A program made the translations under genes and the position numbers. The notes under the pieces were generated by a model. The model was given only the letters and a program-made list of their open reading frames with translations. It was not told the origin of the DNA and ran no database searches. From CAZAKZ01 sp964485695 (GTDB lineage: Bacteria > Planctomycetota > JAFGQW01): DNA of 6,767 nucleotides. Location of the stretch: contig CAZAKZ010000231.1 in the NCBI GenBank assembly GCA_964485695.1, positions 1-6,767 of the forward strand. The letters run 5' to 3'. Of the stretch, positions 1 to 6,626 are shown piece by piece; position 1 is the stretch's first letter, and each line of letters begins with the position of its first letter.

Positions 1-31
1 TCAGCCGCCTCGTGCGGACTCAAAAAACGGC

Positions 32-67
32 TTTGTTGCAACAGGAACTATTTAGAATAATCCCGCC
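32..67 (+). promoter_or_regulatory. Possible promoter and palindrome upstream of the dehydrogenase gene
   Basis: The leader is AT-richer than the coding DNA around it. TAGAAT at 53-58 resembles a sigma-70 -10 box (consensus TATAAT). The -35 side is weak: TTGTTG at 33-38 is only 14 nt away. A perfect 10-bp palindrome, TGTTGCAACA, lies at 34-43, where an operator would overlap the -35 region. If 53-58 is the -10 box, transcription would begin around 65, almost on the ATG at 68, giving a leaderless or nearly leaderless mRNA. This agrees with the lack of a Shine-Dalgarno sequence; the nearest AGGA is about 20 nt from the start. The call rests on motif resemblance only. Confidence 0.3.
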
Positions 68-2986
68 ATGAACCACGACGAATCCATGCGGACGTTCCTC
101 GACGCCCTCGGTAGGGAAGTGGAGGGCGAGGTTAAAGCCGACGACATGAGCCGCGTCCTCTACAGCACCGACGCCAGCATCTACCAGGTCCTGCCCCACG
201 CCGTATGCCTGCCCCGGAACGCGGACGACGTCCAGGCCGCCGTCACCCTGGCCGCACAGCACTGCGTACCCGTGCTGCCCCGCGCCGCCGGCACCAGTCT
301 GGCGGGCCAGGCCGTGAACGCGGCCCTGGTCCTGGACATGAGCCGGCACATGGACCGGATCCTGGAGGTGAACGTCGAGGAGAGATGGGTCCGGGTCCAG
401 CCCGGCGTGGTATTGGACGCCCTGAACCGCCACCTCGAGGCGTTCGGCCTCCGGTTCGGACCGGATCCGGCCAGCAGCGCCCAGGCCGCCATGGGGGGGA
501 TCGTGGGCAACAACGCCACGGGCAGCCACTCCATCCTCTATGGCATGACCGCCGATCACGTCCAGGCCGTCAAGGGGGTTCTCGCCGATGGTAGCCTTGT
601 CGAGTTCGGTCCGGTGGAAGCGGAGGATCTGGAGTCCCACTTCCGCAAACCCGGCCTCGAGGGAAGAACCTACCGCCGCATCCATGGCATCGCCCGCACC
701 CATCGTGACGTCATCCTGGCCGGCACCCCACGGCACTGGCGCCGCTGTGGTGGATACAACCTGGACCGTTTCGTGGACGGTGCCTCCTTCAGGGTCTCGA
801 GGGATGAACGCTTCAACCTCGCGGGCCTCGTGTGCGGGTCCGAAGGAACCCTGGCGGTCATGACCGAGATGAAGCTCGGTCTGGTGCCTCGGCCGCGGCA
901 CGTAGGCCTGGCCGTGGTGCAGTTCCCGTCGCTTCGGGCGGCGCTGGATGCCGCCTCCGTGATCCTGGAATCCGATCCCTCGGCCGTGGAACTCCTCGAC
1001 AATACGAGTCTTCGACTGTGCCGCCAGGTGCCTGCGTACGCCCGGCGTCTCGACGCCTTCCTCGAGGGCGATCCCCATAGTGTTCTACTCACCGAGTACC
1101 ACGCCCAGGACGCAGCCCACCTCACCGCGAAGATTCAGCGCCTCGAGGTGCACCTACGAAACGCCGCCATGGCCGCGGCCGTGGTGCCTGTGGTCGGACC
1201 CGAGCGCCTTCACGACGTCTGGACGGTGCGCAAGGCCGGCCTCGGCCTGGTGATGAGCATGAAGGGAGACCTGAAGCCCATCCCGCTCATCGAGGACGCG
1301 GCCGTGCCCGTGGAGCACCTCACGGACTACGTGACCCGCATCGAGGCCTTCTGCAGAGACCTGGGCACCCGGGCCGTCTACTATGCGCACGCCAGCGCCG
1401 GCTGCCTCCACATCCGGCCGCTCCTCGATCTGAAGGCGGCCGGAGACGTGGCGAAGCTACCCCGCATCGTGGAATTCTCCGTCTCCCTCCTGAAGGAATT
1501 CGGAGGCTGCCTCTCCAGCGAGCACGGCGACGGTCGGGCCCGGAGTGCATTCAACGAGGCGTTCTTCGGCAAGGACCTCTACGGTCTATTCCAGGAAGTG
1601 AAGGCCGCCTTCGATCCGGAGAACCTCCTGAATCCCGGCAACATCGTGGACGCGCCCCCGAACACCGACCACCTCCGGTACGGCCCGGACGCCGCGAGGA
1701 TCCCCCTCGAGGAGCAGACCGACTTCTCGGACTTCGGCGGATTTCTCCGGGCCGTGGAGATGTGCAACGGTGCGGGCGCCTGCAGGACGGCCGGCACCGG
1801 AACCATGTGCCCGAGCTTCCGGGTAACCCGGGAAGAGGAGCACAGCACCCGCGGCCGGGCCAATGCGCTGCGGGCCGCTCTTTCGGGTCGCCTTCCCGCC
1901 GGGGCCCTCACGAGCCGGGCAATCTACCGGGTCATGGACCTCTGCATCGAGTGCAAGGCGTGCAAGAGCGAATGCCCCTCGAGCGTGGACATGACCCGGC
2001 TCAAGCTGGAATTCCTGGCCCACTACCACCGGCAGCACCCGGTGCCGCTCCGCACCCGATTCCTGGCCGATATATCCCGGTGGAACCGGCTGTTGAGCGG
2101 CCGGACCGCACCCCTGGTGAACCAGGTTCTGTCCAGCGGATGGTTCCGGTGGAGCATGGAGAAGATCCTCGGTCTCGACCGGAAACGTCCCTTCCCGCGC
2201 TTCGCCCGGGAGCCCTTCACGAGGTGGTTCGAGACCCGACAATGGGAGCGCCGTCCGGATCGTCCCCGGGTGGTGCTCTTTCACGATACCTTCAATACCT
2301 ACAATGAACCCGAGGTGGCCCGGGCGGCCGTGGAGGTCCTGGAGGCAGCCGGATTCGAGGTGGAGCTGTCGAACCACGGATGCTGCGGACGGCCCTGGAT
2401 TTCCAAGGGCCTGGTCGACCGGGCTCGCCGGGCCGCCAGGCGTACGGTGGAGAGGTTGGCTCCCTTTGCGCAGCAAGGGATGCCGGTGGTGGGGCTGGAG
2501 CCCAGCAGCCTGCTCTCCCTCCGGGACGAATACCTCCATTTTTTCCCCGGGGAATCCCGCGTGAAGACCCTGGCCGATCACGCCTACCTCTTCGAGGAGT
2601 ACCTGTGCATGCTCCAGGACGAGGGCCGCCTCGACCTGGCCTTCACCGACGAGAACCGGGAGATCCTGTTCCACGGCCACTGCCACCAGAAGGCCCTGGA
2701 AGGAGGCGAGTCCACCCGCCGCGCCCTCGCCCTGCCGCCGGGATTCGAGGTGGAGGAGGTGGACGCGGGCTGCTGTGGTCTGGCCGGTGCCTTCGGGTAC
2801 GAGAGGGAGCACTACGAGATCTCCATGGAAATGGCGGAGCAGCGGCTCTTCCCGGCCGTCCGTGCCGCGGCCGGGGACACCCTCATCGCCGCGCCCGGAT
2901 TCAGCTGCCGGCAGCAGATCCTCCACGGCACGGGGAGAAGAGCGCTGCATCCAGCGCAAATCCTGCGGTCGGCCCTGAGGGAGTAG
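68..2986 (+). CDS. FAD-linked D-2-hydroxyacid dehydrogenase fused to iron-sulfur and CCG domains (YdiJ / D-lactate dehydrogenase type)
   Basis: This 972-residue enzyme probably oxidises a D-2-hydroxyacid (D-lactate, D-2-hydroxyglutarate or similar) to the 2-oxoacid with FAD and passes electrons through iron-sulfur clusters to the respiratory chain at the inner face of the membrane. No signal peptide or membrane helix is seen. Residues about 44-180 form the FAD-binding-4 domain, with PRAAGTSLAGQ at 71-81 and GIVGNNATG at 144-152. Residues about 275-528 form the FAD-oxidase C-terminal domain; H441, H448 and E485 match the metal-binding residues of D-2-hydroxyglutarate dehydrogenases, and NPGNIVD lies at 522-528. 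A two-cluster ferredoxin-like domain follows: C566, C572, C581, then CIECKACKSECP with C626, C629, C632, C636. Two CCG modules close the protein (C772-C773; C872, C902-C903, C947). Length and order fit the YdiJ-like fusion family. An in-frame TAG at 53-55 rules out an earlier start; ATG at 86 is the only close alternative. Odd: the first CCG module has S814 where relatives usually have cysteine (EPSC). The family is secure; the exact substrate is not. Confidence 0.93.
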   Translation: MNHDESMRTFLDALGREVEGEVKADDMSRVLYSTDASIYQVLPHAVCLPRNADDVQAAVTLAAQHCVPVLPRAAGTSLAGQAVNAALVLDMSRHMDRILEVNVEERWVRVQPGVVLDALNRHLEAFGLRFGPDPASSAQAAMGGIVGNNATGSHSILYGMTADHVQAVKGVLADGSLVEFGPVEAEDLESHFRKPGLEGRTYRRIHGIARTHRDVILAGTPRHWRRCGGYNLDRFVDGASFRVSRDERFNLAGLVCGSEGTLAVMTEMKLGLVPRPRHVGLAVVQFPSLRAALDAASVILESDPSAVELLDNTSLRLCRQVPAYARRLDAFLEGDPHSVLLTEYHAQDAAHLTAKIQRLEVHLRNAAMAAAVVPVVGPERLHDVWTVRKAGLGLVMSMKGDLKPIPLIEDAAVPVEHLTDYVTRIEAFCRDLGTRAVYYAHASAGCLHIRPLLDLKAAGDVAKLPRIVEFSVSLLKEFGGCLSSEHGDGRARSAFNEAFFGKDLYGLFQEVKAAFDPENLLNPGNIVDAPPNTDHLRYGPDAARIPLEEQTDFSDFGGFLRAVEMCNGAGACRTAGTGTMCPSFRVTREEEHSTRGRANALRAALSGRLPAGALTSRAIYRVMDLCIECKACKSECPSSVDMTRLKLEFLAHYHRQHPVPLRTRFLADISRWNRLLSGRTAPLVNQVLSSGWFRWSMEKILGLDRKRPFPRFAREPFTRWFETRQWERRPDRPRVVLFHDTFNTYNEPEVARAAVEVLEAAGFEVELSNHGCCGRPWISKGLVDRARRAARRTVERLAPFAQQGMPVVGLEPSSLLSLRDEYLHFFPGESRVKTLADHAYLFEEYLCMLQDEGRLDLAFTDENREILFHGHCHQKALEGGESTRRALALPPGFEVEEVDAGCCGLAGAFGYEREHYEISMEMAEQRLFPAVRAAAGDTLIAAPGFSCRQQILHGTGRRALHPAQILRSALRE

Positions 2987-3025
2987 AAAAGGTACTGAGC
3001 GACCACGATCCCGTCTCGATGCGGA

Positions 3026-4390
3026 TCACTGCTGTTTCGGCTTCTCGTACACGGCCCAGTTCAGCTCTGCGATGTGAATGTCCCGGCCTTCCACGGCCCG
3101 GGCGCGAAGCAGGCGTTCCGGCGTCGCCTCCGGGGCCACGACGTCCCCGGGTACGCCCGCGGCCACGGCCTCCCCGTAGACCTCCATGACCTGCTTCGCG
3201 TGGGTTTGCATGGAGGGGAGAGTAGAGGGAATCGCGGCCTCCAGGCCACGCAATTGATCCGGGGCCTCCAGGATGGCCACGATCTTGTCCGCAAGATCCG
3301 CCGCGTCTCCCGGACGAAACGGCAATGCAGTCCTGCCCGCCCGTTCCACGAGAGCGCCCCGGTTTGAAACCAGCAGGGGAAGCCTCAGGGTGAACGCCTC
3401 GTCCAGGACAAAGGAGTGGGACTCGTGGCAGAGGGTCGGGAACACGGCCGCATCGTACCGGGATCCGTCCAGGTCCTCGGGCTGGTAGGGGCCGGCAAAG
3501 GTGACGGGGAGCCCTTCGGCCAGGTCCAGGAGCCTCTTCTCGTAGTCCTCGAACACGTGTTCGCCGTGGAGGGTGAGATGAACGCGATCGCGGTGCACGG
3601 GCTCGAGCAGAGCCAGGGCCTCCAGCACCACGTGGATCCCCTTGTCGTGGCGGAAGTGCCCCCAGTGCACGAGGCGAAGGCGACCGTCCGGATCGGGGAC
3701 GCGGGGTGCGGCCGGAGGGGAGGTCGAGGTGATGTCCCCGAACGGCACCACCGTGATCCGATCCGCCTCGAGGCCGTGGAGCCGGGCCACCAGATCGCGG
3801 TGCGCCCTTGAGGGGACGAGCAAGCGCGTGGCGGCCCCTACCTCCGCACGCATACAGGCCCGAAACCGCGCCAGCTCCAGTTTCACCTCCATTGGGTCCT
3901 GACAGGAGGCGGCGGGGGCGCAGCCGGCACAGAGGCCCGGACCCATGGGGGTCTGGCAGAAGTGGCCCCGGGCGTGGATTCGAAAACCGCGCGGACAGGT
4001 GGAGGCCAGATCGTGGAGTGTCAGGACCACGGGGATGCGCCTGGCCGCGGCCAGGCGAACCAGGCTCCGCGTGAGGCGGAGCCAGTGGTGGACGTGGAGC
4101 ACATCGGGGCGTAGCCGGTCCAGGAGTGCGGTCAAGAGAGGTTCGGCGTGGGGTGCGTCGGACTTTGTCCAGCCATCGATATCGATGCCGATACGATGCA
4201 GCCGGTAGAGAAGAAGGTCTCCGTGGCGCACTGCATCGATCCAGGGGGCCTCGCCGGCCTCGCCCGATCCGGTCAGGAGTCGCACGTCGTGGCCGAGGGC
4301 GTGGTGGGCCCTGGCCAGGGCCTCCACGTATCGTTCGGTTCCCCCGAAAAACTCGGGAAAGAAGCCGTGTACGGCGTGCACAATGCGCAT
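3026..4390 (-). CDS. Glycosyltransferase family 4 with a cysteine-rich insertion
   Basis: This 454-residue cytoplasmic GT-B enzyme is likely to transfer a sugar from a nucleotide-sugar donor during surface polysaccharide or glycolipid synthesis; donor and acceptor cannot be read from the sequence. The N-terminal acceptor domain has a GGTE loop at 16-19, HVHHWLR at 99-105 and LTLHD at 123-127. The C-terminal donor domain has VHWGHFRHDKG at 241-251, including K250, and the retaining-GT EX7E motif at E323 and E331. Between the two lies a cysteine-rich stretch with C132, C145, C154, C157 and C163, which could hold a metal; similar insertions occur in some GT4 proteins. About 40 charged residues follow the fold at the C-terminus. 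The start at MRIVHAVHGFFPE matches the usual first beta strand and GG loop of GT4 enzymes. The frame stays open upstream to 4606, but that part looks non-coding. No well-placed ribosome site is visible: AGGAG lies at 4409-4413, 18 nt away. The gene is divergent from the membrane protein at 4569 and convergent with the dehydrogenase. Confidence 0.9.
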   Translation of the reverse strand: MRIVHAVHGFFPEFFGGTERYVEALARAHHALGHDVRLLTGSGEAGEAPWIDAVRHGDLLLYRLHRIGIDIDGWTKSDAPHAEPLLTALLDRLRPDVLHVHHWLRLTRSLVRLAAARRIPVVLTLHDLASTCPRGFRIHARGHFCQTPMGPGLCAGCAPAASCQDPMEVKLELARFRACMRAEVGAATRLLVPSRAHRDLVARLHGLEADRITVVPFGDITSTSPPAAPRVPDPDGRLRLVHWGHFRHDKGIHVVLEALALLEPVHRDRVHLTLHGEHVFEDYEKRLLDLAEGLPVTFAGPYQPEDLDGSRYDAAVFPTLCHESHSFVLDEAFTLRLPLLVSNRGALVERAGRTALPFRPGDAADLADKIVAILEAPDQLRGLEAAIPSTLPSMQTHAKQVMEVYGEAVAAGVPGDVVAPEATPERLLRARAVEGRDIHIAELNWAVYEKPKQQ

Positions 4391-4435
4391 GAGTGGTCTT
4401 TGCTGCCGCTCCTGTTGCCGGATGGCAAAATCGTC

Positions 4436-4500
4436 CCGGGAACACCTACCGATGTGTTTCCCGGTTCCGAGACGATAGAATACCCGAAAGTGTTCCGGTT
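4436..4500. repeat. Inverted and direct repeats in the divergent intergenic region
   Basis: The left arm CCGGGAACAC (4436-4445) is complementary to GTGTTTCCCGG (4454-4464) with one extra T, separated by 8 nt. A third related copy, GTGTTCCGGTT, lies at 4490-4500 and mirrors GTGTTTCCCGGTT at 4454-4466. The repeats flank the possible -10 box at 4476-4481, so they could be regulator binding sites serving both divergent genes. A hairpin in a leader transcript is the alternative. There is no T-run, so this is not an intrinsic terminator. No regulator gene lies nearby. Confidence 0.35.
4476..4481 (+). promoter_or_regulatory. Possible -10 box for the membrane protein gene
   Basis: TAGAAT is one base from the TATAAT consensus and identical to the hexamer before the dehydrogenase gene. 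It would place the transcript start around 4488, leaving a leader of about 80 nt before 4569. No convincing -35 box is found 16-18 nt upstream. On the other strand, TATTCT (complement of 4477-4482) could be a -10 for the divergent glycosyltransferase, also with a poor -35. Confidence 0.2.
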
Positions 4501-4555
4501 GCGAGAAGCGGTTTTCAGGACCGGGCGAATTCCACGGCCCCGGCAACGACGTCTC

Positions 4556-4561
4556 GGGGAG
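4556..4561 (+). promoter_or_regulatory. Ribosome binding site that points to an ATC start
   Basis: GGGGAG is a good purine-rich Shine-Dalgarno match. It sits 7 nt before ATC at 4569, which is ideal spacing. No such sequence precedes the GTG at 4620, the first canonical start codon in this frame. It supports beginning the membrane protein at 4569. High GC makes such G-rich hexamers fairly common by chance. Confidence 0.4.
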
Positions 4562-4568
4562 ACAACCG

Positions 4569-6626
4569 ATCATCCGGAAAAGAGTCTTTCTGCTCCTGCA
4601 CCTCACCCTGCTCCTGGCCGTGGGGGGGGTCTACTACCCTGACAGCATCGTCATCGACGACGCGTTCATCACCTTCCGGTACGCCGAAAACCTGGCCGCG
4701 GGCCGGGGTTTCGTCTTCAACCCCGGGGAGAACTTCCTCGGCACCTCGGCGCCGCTCTTCGGCCTGGTCCTTGGAGTGGGCCAGTGGTTGACCGGTCTGA
4801 GTGTGCTGCAATGGGCGGTGATCCTGCACCTCGCCTCGATGCTGGTCCTGGCGCTTGTTGCTTGGTCGCTCTTCCGGGATCTGCCGATCCGGCCGCTGGG
4901 CCTTCTCTTCCCCTACCTTCTTCTCCTCAATCCCCTGGTCCAGCTGACTCAAGGCATGGAGTCTGTGTTTTTTTTGGGCCTGGCCTTTCTCACCCTTCTC
5001 GCATGCGTTCGGGGGCGGCAAGTGGGATTCGGAGCCGGGGCGGCGTTGCTCTGTCTTGCCCGGCCGGACGGAGCGATCCTGGCCGGCATCCTCCTGGTGT
5101 CCCGGTGGTGGCGCGATCGCAGGCTTCCTCGCCTGGCTCTAGGCATCGGTCTGGGCATCGGCCTCCCCTGGCTGGTCTACGCCACGGTCGTATACGGCAG
5201 TCCAATCCCCGCCTCGGTGGGCGCCAAGGTCCACCAGGCCGGCGATCCCCTCTGGCCCGGCTGGTTCCTGGGCCACCTGGTGGACGTGGAAGTGCAGCGG
5301 CCCTGGAACCTGTGGTGGATCCTGGCCGTCCCGGCCCTGGTCGCGGCCTTCTTCGGGCGACACAGATCGGCCCGCCTGGTGGCCCTGTGGTGCCTCGTCC
5401 ACAACGGAATCCTCGCCCTTTTCCGTGTGCCGGGGTATTTCTGGTACTACGTTCCGCTCCTGGCCCAGGCCGCTTTTCTGGTCCTCCACCTCGGTGCCCG
5501 GATTCCCACCCCGCGATGGATGCGTCGCTCTCGAAGGATCTCCCACCGCGTCTCCGGCCTCGCGATCCTGGCCGTGCCCATCCTCCTCCTTGCCCTGAAG
5601 CCGCCCACAGTGGAACGTCTCTCCACCCGGTTCCGGACCGAGAGCCTCGCACCCGGGAGAATCGACTACTTCCACATCGGGAACTGGTTGCGGGAAAACA
5701 CGCCCCCCCTCTCCACGGTGGCCGCCGTGGAGGTGGGAATCCTGGGCTACTACGCAGACCGCACCATCATCGACTTCCTCGGCCTGGTGACACCGGGGGT
5801 GTCGGACAAGGTTCCGGAACGGGCCCACGTGGAATACGTCTTCCGCCGCTACCGGCCGGACTACGTGGTGGGAAACGTTCCCCAGGCGGGCCACGACGCG
5901 AACATGCTGCAGTACCTCGACGCGTGTTATTTCCCGGCCAAGATCCTGGGACGCAGGATCCTGTTCCAGCGCAACCGGCTGGATGAAGGAGAGCTGGCCC
6001 GGAGGGCGGCCCTGGCCCTGTCCGGAGAGGAGCAGACGGTCTACTTCGGTGATTTCCCCAAGATGCTGGACTTCGAGGCATTCACCCGGGAGGCTACCCG
6101 GACAGCGCCCGGTCGCCGGTTCACACTGGGCACTCTCCCCGAGGCCGACCACGTGCTGCAGGTCCTGCCGGACGGACGCCTCCGGTCCGCTCCGGCCCTG
6201 CGCCATGCACGGGTGCGGTTCGGGCCGGAGGCTCTGATGACGTGGCATCGGAATCGCATGGAGCCGCCGCAGTGGACGCCGGAGGGCGTTCGCTTCTCGG
6301 CTCTCGAACCGGCGGCACACCTCGTGACCTCTGTGGGCCTGAGGGGCCCCTTCCGTAGAATCCGGCTCCGGATCCGGGTAGAAGATCTGAACGGATTCGA
6401 GGGGGGTGATGCCCGGGTCCACCTCACGATCCAGGAGAAAGACAACCGGGTCCACACGGTGAGCCTGGCCTTTTCTCTACGGTCGAGTCCCACGTTCGAA
6501 GATATTCTGGTGCGTATCCCCTTCGGCGGCATCACCGGGGCCCAGGCGTTGAAGACCCTTCAGCTGGGGCCCCTGAACCGGCCCGGCACATTTCAGGTCC
6601 AGGAGGTCCATCTGGAACGGCAGTAG
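4569..6626 (+). CDS. Multi-pass GT-C-like membrane glycosyltransferase with a beta-rich C-terminal tail, probable ATC start
   Basis: From ATC this is 685 residues; from the first canonical start, GTG at 4620, it is 668. Upstream the frame stays open to a TAG at 4476-4478 but has no ATG, GTG or TTG before 4620. The extra 17 residues (RKRVFLLLHLTLLLAV and flanks) complete a positively flanked first membrane helix that the GTG start would cut. IDDAFITFRYAENL follows, with an acidic pair at D30-D31 in the first outer loop, as in GT-C enzymes using lipid-linked sugars. About ten further helices run to roughly residue 343. Other landmarks are GMES at 129-132, RPDG at 165-168, YGSPIPASVGAK at 209-220 and GILGYYADRTIID from 390. 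These match a broad family of putative membrane glycosyltransferases (GT39/ArnT-like) in envelope glycan or protein glycosylation. Residues about 547-685 form an extra, probably periplasmic, beta-strand-rich region. A G8 tract (4622-4629) and a T8 tract (4968-4975) lie inside the gene. The family is fairly sure; substrate and start are not. Confidence 0.85.
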   Translation: MIRKRVFLLLHLTLLLAVGGVYYPDSIVIDDAFITFRYAENLAAGRGFVFNPGENFLGTSAPLFGLVLGVGQWLTGLSVLQWAVILHLASMLVLALVAWSLFRDLPIRPLGLLFPYLLLLNPLVQLTQGMESVFFLGLAFLTLLACVRGRQVGFGAGAALLCLARPDGAILAGILLVSRWWRDRRLPRLALGIGLGIGLPWLVYATVVYGSPIPASVGAKVHQAGDPLWPGWFLGHLVDVEVQRPWNLWWILAVPALVAAFFGRHRSARLVALWCLVHNGILALFRVPGYFWYYVPLLAQAAFLVLHLGARIPTPRWMRRSRRISHRVSGLAILAVPILLLALKPPTVERLSTRFRTESLAPGRIDYFHIGNWLRENTPPLSTVAAVEVGILGYYADRTIIDFLGLVTPGVSDKVPERAHVEYVFRRYRPDYVVGNVPQAGHDANMLQYLDACYFPAKILGRRILFQRNRLDEGELARRAALALSGEEQTVYFGDFPKMLDFEAFTREATRTAPGRRFTLGTLPEADHVLQVLPDGRLRSAPALRHARVRFGPEALMTWHRNRMEPPQWTPEGVRFSALEPAAHLVTSVGLRGPFRRIRLRIRVEDLNGFEGGDARVHLTIQEKDNRVHTVSLAFSLRSSPTFEDILVRIPFGGITGAQALKTLQLGPLNRPGTFQVQEVHLERQ

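Noticed and set aside
493..499. G7 tract in the dehydrogenase gene as a phase-variation site.
   Set aside because: It encodes the conserved Met-Gly-Gly-Ile stretch of the FAD domain in a metabolic enzyme, so the run is explained by codon choice.
1586..2959. Long open frames antisense to the real genes (also 20-1078, 2901-4445 and 5139-6455).
   Set aside because: They lie opposite genes with clear conserved motifs, have low-complexity compositions rich in Arg, Pro and Gly or His, and show no recognisable domains. They are typical shadows in high-GC DNA.
3007..3027. GATCC / GGATC inverted repeat in the convergent gap as a terminator.
   Set aside because: The stem is only 5 bp with an 11-nt loop and no T-run follows on either strand.
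4174..4187. Perfect 14-bp palindrome CATCGATATCGATG inside the glycosyltransferase gene.
   Set aside because: It is explained by the codons for I-D-I-D, and a palindrome of this length is not unlikely by chance in a window of this size.
4391..4606. A 72-residue N-terminal extension of the family-4 glycosyltransferase on the minus strand.
   Set aside because: The frame is open only because of high GC. The protein family begins at the MRIVHAVHG strand, and the extension covers the divergent promoter region and the start of the opposite gene.
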